A stretch of 64,000 nucleotides of DNA from Streptomyces sp. NRRL F-5135. Lineage in GTDB: Bacteria; Actinomycetota; Actinomycetes; Streptomycetales; Streptomycetaceae. Both the position numbers and the translations under genes were made by a program. Location: the NCBI RefSeq assembly GCF_000719775.1, contig NZ_JOHR01000007.1:492047-556046 (forward strand). The letters run 5' to 3'. Every line of letters starts with the position of its first letter. The stretch's first letter is position 1. Positions 17,494-25,801 of this stretch are shown here, in pieces. Under the pieces are notes generated by a model that worked only from the letters and a program-made list of their open reading frames with translations, was not told where the DNA came from and ran no database searches.

Positions 17494-18951
17494 ATGCCTC
17501 CCCCGCCCACGCGTCCCCGCACCGCCGCGCTCCGTACGGTCCGCGCGCTGGTCACGGCGCTGCGCACGCCCGCCGAGTCCACCGAGCCGCTGTTCGCGCA
17601 CGCGCCCCGGCGATGGCAGCGGGTCGCGCCGTACGTCGTGGCGTTCGGCTTCGCCGTGACGCTGCTGCCGGTCACCACCACCGTCCTCACCGAGGACTAC
17701 CGGCTCGGCGGCGGCTGGTCGGGGGCCCTCGCTACCGTGCAGGCCGCGCCCTTGCTGCTCGCCGTGACCCGTCCGCTGTCCGCCTGGTGGATCGTCTTCG
17801 GCGCCGATGTGCTCGGGGGGATCCTGCTCTGGGGCGCGGACGGCCTCGCGGGCCGCCCCTGGCCGTGGACCCCCATGGTGGTCGTCGGCTACCTGCTGCT
17901 GATGCTCTGTCTCGGCCTGCGGGAGTCGCGCCGTACGCTGCTCGCCGTCTGGCTGGCGACCGGGCTGGCCGGGCTCTTCTTCGAACTGCTCTCACAGGAC
18001 CGCAGCGACGGCAGCCATCTGCTCCTCTTCGTGCTCAGCGGGGTGTTCCTCGTCGTCGCCGCCGCGCTGCGGGAGCGCGGCGACGCCCAGCGCAAGCTGG
18101 CGGAGCAGGAGACGATCAGCGAGGCGGAACGCTCCCGGCGCACGCTCCTGGAGGAACGCGCGCGTATCGCCCGCGAGTTGCACGATGTGGTGGCGCACCA
18201 CATGTCCGTGATCACCGTGCAGGCCGATTCCGCCCCGTACCGGATCGACGGCCTGCCCGGTCCGGCGCGCGAGGAGTTCGACACGATCGCCGCGAGCGCC
18301 CGGGAGTCCCTCGCGGAGATGCGGCGGCTGCTCGCGGTGTTGCGCAGCGACGGTTCGGAGGGCGAGCGGACGCCGCAGCCGGGGCTCGACCGTCTCCAGC
18401 AACTGGTGGAGGCGACGGTCCGGGCGGGGGTGCCGGCCGAGTTGTCGCTGCCCGCCGAGCTGGGCGCCGTACCGCCGGCCGTGGACCTGTCCGCGTACCG
18501 CATCGTGCAGGAGGCCCTGGCCAATGTCGTACGGCACGCCTCCGGCGCGCGCACCCGGGTCTCCGTGGCCGGCGACGGCTCCTGGCTGACCGTCCTGGTC
18601 GTCAACGGGCCGGCCGCCGAGCGCACCGCGCCGCTGGAGACCACGGGGACCGGTCACGGCCTGGTGGGGATGCGGGAACGGGTCCGGCTGACCGGCGGCA
18701 CACTGGACACCGGCCCGCTGCCGGACGGCGGCTTCCGGGTCGCCGCCCGGCTCCCGTTGGCCACCGGTGGCTCCGCTGTGGCCGATCCCGCCCCCGAAGC
18801 CGGCCTCCGTCCCGAAGCCGCCCTCCGTCCCGGAACCGACCGCGACCTCGACCTCGACTCCGGACCCGGCCCCGGACCCGGTGTCAAGGCGACCGGCGCC
18901 GGCTCCGTACCCGTTCGATCCGCCACCCCCGAACCGGAGGACACTCCTTGA
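17494..18951 (+). CDS. Sensor histidine kinase (NarL/DesK-type)
   Basis: This 485-residue kinase has an N-terminal membrane domain of about five or six spans (residues 45-195) with hardly any extracytoplasmic loop, as in DesK-type sensors that perceive membrane state. A short coiled coil leads into the HisKA_3 domain, ERARIARELHDVVAHHMSVI, with the phosphoacceptor His230. The HATPase domain has the N-box EALANVVRHASG and G-box GTGHGLVGMRERV. A Pro/Gly/Asp-rich tail of about 60 residues follows. The ATG at 17494 lacks an RBS and is probably leaderless. The gene overlaps the response regulator start by 4 nt (TTGA). Confidence 0.93.
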   Translation: MPPPPTRPRTAALRTVRALVTALRTPAESTEPLFAHAPRRWQRVAPYVVAFGFAVTLLPVTTTVLTEDYRLGGGWSGALATVQAAPLLLAVTRPLSAWWIVFGADVLGGILLWGADGLAGRPWPWTPMVVVGYLLLMLCLGLRESRRTLLAVWLATGLAGLFFELLSQDRSDGSHLLLFVLSGVFLVVAAALRERGDAQRKLAEQETISEAERSRRTLLEERARIARELHDVVAHHMSVITVQADSAPYRIDGLPGPAREEFDTIAASARESLAEMRRLLAVLRSDGSEGERTPQPGLDRLQQLVEATVRAGVPAELSLPAELGAVPPAVDLSAYRIVQEALANVVRHASGARTRVSVAGDGSWLTVLVVNGPAAERTAPLETTGTGHGLVGMRERVRLTGGTLDTGPLPDGGFRVAARLPLATGGSAVADPAPEAGLRPEAALRPGTDRDLDLDSGPGPGPGVKATGAGSVPVRSATPEPEDTP

Positions 18952-19631
18952 CGATCCGCGTGGTCATAGTCGACGACCAGGCCATGGTCCGCGCGGGCTT
19001 CGCCGCGCTGCTGTCCGCCCAGGCAGACATCGACGTGGTGGGCGAGGCGCCGGACGGCCGCCGGGGCGTGGAGGTGAGCCGTACCGTCCACCCCGACGTG
19101 GTCCTGATGGACGTCCGGATGCCGGAGATGGACGGACTGGCCGCCGCCCGCGCACTGCTGGACCCGCCGCCCGGGGTGGTCCACCGCCCCAAGGTGCTGA
19201 TGCTCACCACCTTCGACGTGGACGACTACGTGTACGAGGCGCTGCGCGCCGGCGCCTCCGGCTTCCTGCTGAAGGACGCGCCCCCGGCCGATCTGATCGC
19301 CGCGGTTCGGGTCGTCGCGGCCGGCGAGGCACTGCTCGCACCGTCCGTGACGCGTCGGCTGATCGCGGACTTCGCCCAGCAGCGGCCCGCCGCGCGCCGG
19401 GCTCCCGCCCAGCGCCTGCGCGGCCTCACCCCGCGCGAGACCGAGGTGCTCGAACTGATCGCGCGGGGCCTGTCCAACCAGGAGATCGCCGGGCGGCTCG
19501 TGGTCGCCGAGCAGACAGTGAAGACGCACATCGGCCGGGTGCTGGCCAAGCTCGACCTGCGGGACCGGGCGCAGGCCGTGATCTTCGCGTACGAGTCGGG
19601 GCTGGTGACCCCCGGCGACGCGCCCGCCTGA
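18948..19631 (+). CDS. LuxR/NarL-family response regulator
   Basis: This 227-residue regulator has a receiver domain, IRVVIVDDQAMVRAG, with the phosphorylated Asp55 in VVLMDVRMPEMDG and the conserved Lys in GFLLKDAPP. The C-terminal LuxR-type helix-turn-helix is LTPRETEVLELIARGLSNQEIAGRLVVAEQTVKTHIGRVLAKL. The TTG start at 18948 is supported by GGAGG 7 nt upstream and by the 4-nt overlap with the kinase stop. It is the cognate partner of the upstream kinase and the best candidate for binding the GGTATGAC-type sites at 17414-17460 and 19856-19871. Confidence 0.95.
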   Translation: MTIRVVIVDDQAMVRAGFAALLSAQADIDVVGEAPDGRRGVEVSRTVHPDVVLMDVRMPEMDGLAAARALLDPPPGVVHRPKVLMLTTFDVDDYVYEALRAGASGFLLKDAPPADLIAAVRVVAAGEALLAPSVTRRLIADFAQQRPAARRAPAQRLRGLTPRETEVLELIARGLSNQEIAGRLVVAEQTVKTHIGRVLAKLDLRDRAQAVIFAYESGLVTPGDAPA

Positions 19632-19855
19632 GACACGGGCCCGGCCTGCCCCGGACCGACCCCGGAGCTGATCCGACCTGCCGGACCCGACCCTGCACGG
19701 CCCCTGACCGGCCCGAACCGGCCCCTCGTGCCACCACACCGAGCCGGACCGGCTGCTTCCGCCACCACACCGGTCCGGACCGGCCCGTCCTGCCGGCCGC
19801 TCCGACCGGCTCCTCCTGCCACCGCCCCTACCTCGGTATCACCTTCCAGTTGGCT

Positions 19856-19895
19856 CCCCGGTGTGACGTCCTGTCGCACCCCGTCTCCGTACCTT
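19856..19895 (+). promoter_or_regulatory. Operator half-site and promoter before the DUF1023/acyltransferase operon
   Basis: CCCCGGTGTGACGTCC at 19856-19871 differs by one base from CCCCGGTATGACGTCC at 17445-17460 in front of the two-component system. A TACCTT that could be the -10 element lies at 19890-19895, 19 bp after the GACGTC; the upstream copy has an 18-bp spacing to its TACGCT. A second partial half-site, CGGTATCACC, lies near 19834. The remaining spacer from 19632 holds no gene. Confidence 0.5.
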
Positions 19896-19938
19896 CCGGC
19901 TCGCCACTTCTCAGGACGAGCCACACAAGGAGACGGAC

Positions 19939-21006
19939 ATGCACCGCCACAGGAGGGCCCTGGCCGCCACCGCGCTGGTGACGGCCCTGGTCGGGGGAAC
20001 GGCGGGATGGGTCTCGGGGGACGCGCAGGAACCCGTCACCGGACCACCGCCCGGGAGCGCGGCATGGCGCGCGGACGGTTCGCTGGGCCGGGCGCTGCCC
20101 GACCCCGGGACCACGGAGCCGGGCGCGGTCGCCCGCTTCTTCGCCTCGCTGACGGGCGAACAGCGGGAGCGGCTGGTCCGCCGGCACCCGCTCGTCGTCG
20201 GCAATCTCGACGGCGCCCCCGTGGCGCTGCGGTACGCGGCCAACGCCCGTGCCGTACGGGCCACGCACGACCCCCGGTTCGCCGGGCTCGCGGCGCCCGG
20301 CCGGCGCATCCTCGCCTTCGATCCGCGCGGCCGGGGGCAGGTCGCCGAGGTGTTCGGGGAACTGGCCGCCGCCCGCCGGGTGTCCGTCGTCGTCCCCGGC
20401 TCCGACATCGACGCGGCGGGCTTCGACCGCGCGCGTGACCGGTACGGCACCCCCGCCGGCATGGCCAGGTCGCTGCGCGCGGCGACCGGCGAGCGTACGG
20501 CCGTGATCGCGTGGGCCGGTTACACCACCCCGCGCGGGATCGGGCCGGCCGCGGCCACCGGGAAGCTCGCCGAGGCCGGTGCCGGGCGCCTGGTGCGGCT
20601 CACCGAGGGGCTCGCCGCGGTCGGGGCGGAGAAACCCGTGCTGTTCTGCCACAGTTACGGCTCCGTCGTGTGCGGGCTCGCCGCCCGCGAGGTGAACGCC
20701 TCGGACATCGTCGTGTTCGGCTCCCCGGGGATGCGCGCCTCCCGGGTGGCCGATCTCCGGACCGACGCGCGGGTGTGGGCCGCCAAGGATCAGGACGACT
20801 GGATCGCCAAGGTCCCGCACGTCGAGTTCGCGGGCCTCGGGCACGGCCAGGATCCGGCCGCCGCGTCCTTCGGCGCCCTCCGGGTGCCCGCCGACGACGC
20901 CCGCGGACACACCGGCTACTTCGCGCCGGGCACCGACTCGCTCCGCGCGTTCGCCGCCATTGCCCGGGGGGAAGCCGGCACGGCCCGTGCGGAGGCGGTC
21001 CGATGA
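19939..21006 (+). CDS. Secreted or anchored DUF1023 alpha/beta hydrolase (paralogue)
   Basis: This 355-residue paralogue of the gene at 14974-16194 has a signal peptide or anchor in residues 1-25. It shares the family block ARFFASLTGEQRERLVRRHPLVVGNLDGAPVALRYAANARA, VVVPGSDID, the nucleophile elbow LFCHSYGS with Ser239, and GYFAPGTDSLRAFAAI. It lacks about 30 residues that the first copy has between the N-terminal block and the hydrolase fold. AAGGAGA precedes the ATG at 19939. The stop overlaps the acyltransferase start as ATGA, so the two form an operon, possibly acting on an exported lipid or glycan; the substrate is unknown. Confidence 0.87.
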   Translation: MHRHRRALAATALVTALVGGTAGWVSGDAQEPVTGPPPGSAAWRADGSLGRALPDPGTTEPGAVARFFASLTGEQRERLVRRHPLVVGNLDGAPVALRYAANARAVRATHDPRFAGLAAPGRRILAFDPRGRGQVAEVFGELAAARRVSVVVPGSDIDAAGFDRARDRYGTPAGMARSLRAATGERTAVIAWAGYTTPRGIGPAAATGKLAEAGAGRLVRLTEGLAAVGAEKPVLFCHSYGSVVCGLAAREVNASDIVVFGSPGMRASRVADLRTDARVWAAKDQDDWIAKVPHVEFAGLGHGQDPAAASFGALRVPADDARGHTGYFAPGTDSLRAFAAIARGEAGTARAEAVR

Positions 21007-22211
21007 CGCTCGCCACGGTCGTCGCGACCATAGAGGCCCGCACACCCGCCGGCCGTGACCGCGCCCTCGACGGCCTGCGCGCGCTCGCGCTGCTCGCCGT
21101 GCCCACCGGGCACTGGCTGCTCGGCGGCTTCACCCTGGACGGAGCCGGCACGCTGCGCAACGCGAGTCCGCTGACCGCCATGAGCGGCTTCGCGCCCCTG
21201 AGCTGGGTGCTCCAGATGCTCGGCGTCTTCTTCCTGGTCGGCGGCTACGCGTCCGTGCTCTCCTACCGCCGGAGGCCGGCCACGACCGCCGCCTGGCTTC
21301 GGCAACGCGTGGTGCGGCTGGGACGGCCGGTGCTCGGGGTGACGGCCGTGTGGGCGGTGCTGCTCCCGGCCCTGTACGTGGTGGGCGTGCCCGCCACCAC
21401 CCTGCGCACGGCGTCGACTCTCGTGATCCAGCCGCTGTGGTTCGTGGGGATCTACGTCGTCGTCACGGCGCTGACCCCGTACTGTGTGCGCGCCGCGCGC
21501 GTGGCGGGGGCCTGGGCCGCCGCTCCCCTGCTGGGCGCGGTGGCCGTCGTCGACCTGCTGCGCTACGGCCCCTGGGCCGACGCGATGCCGTCCTGGCTGA
21601 GCGCGGCGAACCTCCTGCCGGGCTGGCTCTTCGCCTACCAGCTCGGCGTCTGCTGGGCCGAGGGAGCGCTCGGCCGGCGCACGGCCCGCGCGCTGCTGGC
21701 GGGCGGCGTGGCACTGTTCGCGGCACTGCTGCTGGTCTTCCACTACCCGGCGTCGATGGTCGGCGTGCCCGGCGCGGTCCGCACGAACTCGCACCCGCCG
21801 TCCCTGCTGGTCCTCGCCCTCGCCGCCGCGCAGTGCGGCGCGGCGGTCCTGCTCCGGGACCGGATCGGGCGGCTGCTGGCCAGGCCCGCCGTCTGGGCAC
21901 CGGTCGTGGTGATCAACCTGTCCGCGATGACGATCCTGTGCTGGCACCAGAGCGCGATGCTGGCGGTCGCCGTGCCCGGATCGTTCCTGGGCCCGGTCGC
22001 GGGGCTGACGACCTCGCCCGACTCGCTCGGCTGGATCGTGGCCCGGCTGACCTGGCTCCCGCTGTTCGCGACCCTGCTGGTCGTGATCGGCCGGTACGCG
22101 CGCGGCTTCGACGGGCCCTGGCGCACGGGGAACCCGGCCGCCACGGCCTGGCGAGCGGCGGCGGGGCTGCTGGCGGCGGGCTTCGGCCTCTTCGCGCTGG
22201 GGCTGGTGTGA
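21003..22211 (+). CDS. Acyltransferase family 3 membrane protein
   Basis: This 402-residue integral membrane O-acyltransferase of the Acyltransferase_3 family begins with the usual RDRALDGLRALALLAVPTGHWLLGG containing the catalytic-type His early in the protein, followed by about ten hydrophobic segments. An arginine-rich cytoplasmic loop (RRRPATTAAWLRQRVVRLGRP) follows the second group. Members modify exported sugars, antibiotics or lipids with acyl groups at the membrane. The start overlaps the hydrolase stop by 4 nt, so the two products probably work in the same envelope pathway. The acyl donor and acceptor cannot be read from the sequence. Confidence 0.9.
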   Translation: MTLATVVATIEARTPAGRDRALDGLRALALLAVPTGHWLLGGFTLDGAGTLRNASPLTAMSGFAPLSWVLQMLGVFFLVGGYASVLSYRRRPATTAAWLRQRVVRLGRPVLGVTAVWAVLLPALYVVGVPATTLRTASTLVIQPLWFVGIYVVVTALTPYCVRAARVAGAWAAAPLLGAVAVVDLLRYGPWADAMPSWLSAANLLPGWLFAYQLGVCWAEGALGRRTARALLAGGVALFAALLLVFHYPASMVGVPGAVRTNSHPPSLLVLALAAAQCGAAVLLRDRIGRLLARPAVWAPVVVINLSAMTILCWHQSAMLAVAVPGSFLGPVAGLTTSPDSLGWIVARLTWLPLFATLLVVIGRYARGFDGPWRTGNPAATAWRAAAGLLAAGFGLFALGLV

Positions 22212-22249
22212 GGCGCGGTCCCTGCCGTGCGGTGCCCCGCCGGAGCCCG

Positions 22250-22450
22250 GGCCATGGGGTCGGGCCCCTGGTCCCTGGCCCGGCCCCCGGGCCGGGGGCC
22301 CGGTCCGGGGTCTCCAGGTCCGGGATCCGGGGCCCGGAGTCCGGGATCCTGGCCCCTGGCCAGGCCCCGGGTCCCGGCACCCCCGGCTCCGGGACCCGCG
22401 GGAACTCCAGGGTCCCGGACCCGGTGAATCCGGGGCCGCAGGCCCCAGGC
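22250..22450. repeat. GC-only low-complexity spacer between convergent genes
   Basis: About 200 bp of overlapping short motifs such as GGGCCCCTGG, CCCGGGCC and GGTCCCGGACCCGGT separate the acyltransferase from the convergent aldo/keto reductase. Many arms are self-complementary, so several hairpins can form and the region may stop transcription from both sides. The 15-mer GGTCCCGGACCCGGT (22411) is also found at 13840 behind aceE. Confidence 0.6.
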
Positions 22451-22456
22451 GGAGGT

Positions 22457-23494
22457 CTACTCCCGGCTCTCCGGGGTGACACTCATGTCGGCGTACCGGC
22501 CACCGGCCACCTGCCCCGCGATCGGCTCCAGCAGCTCCAGCTCGCTCGCGGTGAGGATCAGATGCGTCGCCCCCGTGTTCTCCTCGACCCTGCTCCGCCT
22601 GCGGGTGCCCGGGATGGGCACGACGGCCACCCCGTGCACCGCCGCCCGCTGCTGCACCCAGGCCAGCGCGACCTGGCCGAGCGTGGCGCCGCGCCCCTCG
22701 GCGATCTTGCGCACCGGCTCCAGCAGGGCGGCGTTCGCGCTCGCGTTGCTGCCGGTGAAGCGGGGCTGCGCGCGGCGGAAGTCGTCGGCGCTCAGCTCCC
22801 GGTCGGCGTGCACGAACGAACCGGTCAGGAAGCCCCGGCCGAGGGGGGAGTACGGCACGAGCCCGACCCCCAGCTCCACGGCGGCCGGCACGACGTGCCG
22901 CTCGATGTCCCGGCTGAACAGCGACCACTCCGACTGCACCGCCGTGATCGGGTGGACGCCCTGCGCGGCCCGCAGTTCGCCCGCGGTGACCTCGCTCAGC
23001 CCCAGGTACTTGACCTTCCCCTCGGTCACCAGCTCGGCCATCGCCCCGACCGTCTCCTCGATGGGGACGTCCACGTCGCGCCGGTGCATGTAGTAGAGGT
23101 CGATCTCGTCCACGCCGAGCCGCCGGAGGCTGGCCTCCACGCACTGACGCAGGTACGGCCGGTCGTTGCGGATGATCCGCCTGGCCGGGTCGGCGGGGTC
23201 GAGGCCCAGCGAGAACTTCGTCGCCAGCACGATCTCGTCGCGGTGGGCCCGGACGAACGGCGAGATGAACTCCTCGTTGGCCCCGGACCCGTAGACGTCC
23301 GCCGTGTCGTACAGCGTGACGCCGAGTTCGAGGGCGCGCTCCAGAGTGGCCCGCGCCTCGTCGACGTCGTCCGTCGGACCGTACGCGAAGCTCATGCCCA
23401 TGCAGCCGAGGCCCTGGATGCCCACCTCCGGGCCACCTGCCCCCAGGGCCACCTTCTGGATCTTTTCCGTCCTGTCGGACTTGCTGTCGCTCAT
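22457..23494 (-). CDS. Aldo/keto reductase
   Basis: This 345-residue NADPH-dependent aldo/keto reductase of the YajO/IolS type has the complete catalytic tetrad: Asp63 and Tyr68 in LYDTADVYGSG, Lys93 in LATKFSLG and His137 in DLYYMHRRD. The cofactor-binding end, VVPIPGTRRRSRVEENTGA, is intact. It should act in the cytoplasm on aldehydes or ketones. It lies 6 bp after the MerR regulator gene on the same strand, so the two form an operon controlled by the MerR operator at 23973-24003. Confidence 0.95.
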   Translation of the reverse strand: MSDSKSDRTEKIQKVALGAGGPEVGIQGLGCMGMSFAYGPTDDVDEARATLERALELGVTLYDTADVYGSGANEEFISPFVRAHRDEIVLATKFSLGLDPADPARRIIRNDRPYLRQCVEASLRRLGVDEIDLYYMHRRDVDVPIEETVGAMAELVTEGKVKYLGLSEVTAGELRAAQGVHPITAVQSEWSLFSRDIERHVVPAAVELGVGLVPYSPLGRGFLTGSFVHADRELSADDFRRAQPRFTGSNASANAALLEPVRKIAEGRGATLGQVALAWVQQRAAVHGVAVVPIPGTRRRSRVEENTGATHLILTASELELLEPIAGQVAGGRYADMSVTPESRE

Positions 23495-23500
23495 GAGGTG

Positions 23501-23965
23501 TCAGACCCTCTCCGACGCCGTGCGGGCGTCCGCGTAAAAGCTGATCTTGTGGTCGAGTACCGCGACCGTGTCCTGGAGCTCCGCGATCCTGTTCAGCACA
23601 TCACGCCTGGTCCGCTCCAGCAGCTCCTGCCGTTCCTCGAACGTCTCCTGGCCCACCCGGATCAGTTCGGCGTAGCGGACCATGTCGGCGACGGGCATCC
23701 CGGTCAGCCGCAGCTTCCCGACGAAGCCGAGCCAGTCGAGGTCCCGGTTGGAGAAGCGGCGCTGGCCGGTGTGCGACCGGTCGACGTGCGGCATCAGGCC
23801 GATGCGCTCGTACCAGCGCAGGGTGTGCGCGGTGAGCCCGGTGAAGGCGGAGACCTCGCTGATCGTGTAACGGTCCGCTCCGTCGGGGCGGGGATGGGAG
23901 CGTGGCGCCTCGGCGCAGCTGGTCACGCGATCCGTCCGTACAGGGCTGCTCTCGATCAGCGTCAT
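23501..23965 (-). CDS. MerR-family transcriptional regulator of the aldo/keto reductase
   Basis: This 154-residue regulator has the MerR helix-turn-helix and wing, RYTISEVSAFTGLTAHTLRWYERIGLMPHVDRSHTGQRRFSNRDL, followed by the long dimerisation helix ending DTVAVLDHKISFYADA. No Cys pair for metal binding is present in the C-terminal part, so a small organic effector is more likely than a metal. A GTG at 23974 is in frame, but it overlaps the -10 element. The ATG at 23965 coincides with the expected transcription start and is chosen, implying a leaderless mRNA. Confidence 0.9.
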   Translation of the reverse strand: MTLIESSPVRTDRVTSCAEAPRSHPRPDGADRYTISEVSAFTGLTAHTLRWYERIGLMPHVDRSHTGQRRFSNRDLDWLGFVGKLRLTGMPVADMVRYAELIRVGQETFEERQELLERTRRDVLNRIAELQDTVAVLDHKISFYADARTASERV

Positions 23966-23972
23966 GGCTTCC

Positions 23973-24003
23973 ACGCTAGATCCTTGGAGTGCGCTCGAAG
24001 CAA
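23973..24003 (-). promoter_or_regulatory. MerR-type promoter with 19-bp spacer and internal dyad
   Basis: On the minus strand, TTGCTT (complement of 23998-24003) and TAGCGT (complement of 23973-23978) are separated by exactly 19 bp, the overlong spacer used by MerR-controlled promoters. The spacer region holds the dyad read on the plus strand as CTTGGAG-TGCG-CTCGAAG (23983-24000, one mismatch). A larger GATCCTTG...CAAGGATC repeat (23979-24008) surrounds it. Seven bases separate the -10 from the A of the ATG at 23965. Confidence 0.7.
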
Positions 24004-24160
24004 GGATCCGTCACCGGAAACCGCCGAAAGGGACGGATACGCGCCGTCCCGCGCCGGAAGGAGGCCGGTACGAGGCCCGTACGAGGCCGGTACGAGCCAC
24101 GCCACCGGGCCCGTCCGCTCCCGGTCCGTGCCCCGTGGGCAGCCCAGTAGGCTCTGACGC

Positions 24161-24979
24161 ATGCAGAGCCTGGCCCTCATCGAGAACTGGCCCGTGCCCA
24201 CCGCCGCGGCCGCCGTCGTACGCGCGGACGGCCGCGTCGCGGGCCGGCACGGTCCCACGTCGCACCGCTTTCCGCTCGCCTCCGTGACCAAGCCGCTCGC
24301 CGCCTACGCGGTGCTCGTGGCGTACGAGGAGGGGGCGCTCGAGCTGGACGAGCCGGCCGGGCCCGAGGGCGCCACCGTACGGCACCTGCTCGCGCACACC
24401 AGCGGCGTGGCCTTCGACGAGCCCCGTGCGTCGAGCGCGCCCGGCACGCGCCGGCTGTACTCGAACGCCGGGTTCGAGCTGCTGGGCGACCACGTCGCCA
24501 AGGCCACCGACATCCCCTTCGCCGACTACCTGCGCGAGGCCGTCCTCGAACCGCTCGGGATGACCAGCACCTCCCTGGAGGGCTCGCCCGCCAAGGACGG
24601 CGTGTCGACCGTCGACGACCTGGTGCGGTTCGCCGCCGAACTCCAGGCGCCCCGGCTGCTCGACCCGCGGACGGTGCTGGAGGCGATGACGGTGGTGCAC
24701 CCGGGGCTGGCCGGGGTGCTGCCCGGCTACGGCCACCAGAAGAACAACGACTGGGGCCTCGGTCTCGAGATCCGCGACGCCAAGTCCCCGCACTGGACGG
24801 GTGCCACGTCCTCGCCGCGTACGTTCGGGCACTTCGGCCAGTCCGGCACGTTCCTGTGGGTCGACCCGGACGCGGGCGCGGCCTGCGTGGCGCTCACCGA
24901 CCGGGACTTCGGCTCGTGGGCGGTCGAGGCGTGGCCGCCCTTCACGGACGCGGTGCTCGCCGAATTGCGCGCCGGCTGA
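24161..24979 (+). CDS. Serine hydrolase, beta-lactamase class C/EstB-like
   Basis: This 272-residue protein has the three active-site elements of the class C beta-lactamase/DD-peptidase fold: SVTK with Ser41 and Lys44, YSN at 100-102, and HFGQSG at 224-229 in place of KTG. No signal peptide is seen, so it is more likely a cytoplasmic esterase than a true lactamase. It lies between the MerR operon and the convergent pirin gene, with only 21 bp to the pirin stop. Confidence 0.92.
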   Translation: MQSLALIENWPVPTAAAAVVRADGRVAGRHGPTSHRFPLASVTKPLAAYAVLVAYEEGALELDEPAGPEGATVRHLLAHTSGVAFDEPRASSAPGTRRLYSNAGFELLGDHVAKATDIPFADYLREAVLEPLGMTSTSLEGSPAKDGVSTVDDLVRFAAELQAPRLLDPRTVLEAMTVVHPGLAGVLPGYGHQKNNDWGLGLEIRDAKSPHWTGATSSPRTFGHFGQSGTFLWVDPDAGAACVALTDRDFGSWAVEAWPPFTDAVLAELRAG

Positions 24980-25000
24980 GGCCGAGCCCCTCAGGGGTCC

Positions 25001-25666
25001 TCAGCCCGTCATCTCCCACACCAGCACCTCCGCCGCCCCCTCCGCCGTCAGCTCCGGCCCGTCCGCGTCGGTGATCCGCGCCGCGTCGCCCGGCCCCAGC
25101 CGGCGGCCGGCCGGGCCGTCGAGCCGTACCGCGCCGCGTACGACGTGGACGTACAGGAAGGGCGCGGCCGGCAGGACCGAGCGCGCGCCGTCGGCCGGCC
25201 GGCGCACGTGCAGCACCGCCCCGGCGCCGGGCACCGCGTAGGGCGTGGTGTCGGCGATGCCCCGCACGATCTCGTACACGGGCTCGCCGCCCGTCTCCAG
25301 GGGCGCGAGCCACGTCTGTACGAAGACCAGCGGCCGGTCCCCGTCGTTGCGCTCGACGTGGCGCACCCCGTCGGCCGCGCCGAGCCGCTGCACGTCCCCC
25401 GGCCGTACGACCGTGGCGTGCCCGGCGGAGTCACGGTGGGTCAGCTCGCCCTCGACGACCCAGGTGACGATCTCCGTATGGCTGTGGGGGTGCTCGTCGA
25501 AGCCCGCGCCCGGGGCGAGCCGCTCCTCGTTGCAGGCGATCATCGCGCCGAAGCGCACGTTGTCCGGGTCGTAGAAGCGGCCGAAGGAGAAGGCGTGCAG
25601 GGACTCGATGCCGGCGGCCCGGTCGCCCCCGGCGTAGCGCCGTGCCGCTTCCTGTACGTGTCTCAC
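25001..25666 (-). CDS. Pirin family protein (cupin)
   Basis: This 221-residue bicupin protein of the pirin family has the N-terminal cupin metal site HPHSHTE (His59 and His61) completed by His103 and Glu105 in VRHVERND, equivalent to the four iron ligands of pirin. FGRFYDPDNVRFGAMIACNEERLAPGAGF is the conserved lead-in. Bacterial pirins are reported as quercetinases or regulators; here an Fe(II) oxygenase or sensor role is possible. The start is a GTG at 25666, diverging from fasR with 135 bp between them. Confidence 0.93.
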   Translation of the reverse strand: MRHVQEAARRYAGGDRAAGIESLHAFSFGRFYDPDNVRFGAMIACNEERLAPGAGFDEHPHSHTEIVTWVVEGELTHRDSAGHATVVRPGDVQRLGAADGVRHVERNDGDRPLVFVQTWLAPLETGGEPVYEIVRGIADTTPYAVPGAGAVLHVRRPADGARSVLPAAPFLYVHVVRGAVRLDGPAGRRLGPGDAARITDADGPELTAEGAAEVLVWEMTG

Positions 25667-25801
25667 AGCCCCACGCTATCCCGCGCGGTGTGCCGGGCGT
25701 CCCCCGCGGCGGGCCCGCCCGCCCGGAAGGCCGGGGGCCCGCCGGCCTCCCACGTGCCCCACGGCGTCGGGCACCCACCGCCATGAGGCACCCTTGGACC
25801 C

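Noticed and set aside
21350..24157. A 935-codon plus-strand frame across the acyltransferase, spacer and aldo/keto reductase
   Set aside because: It is out of frame with the acyltransferase and antisense to two well-supported genes.
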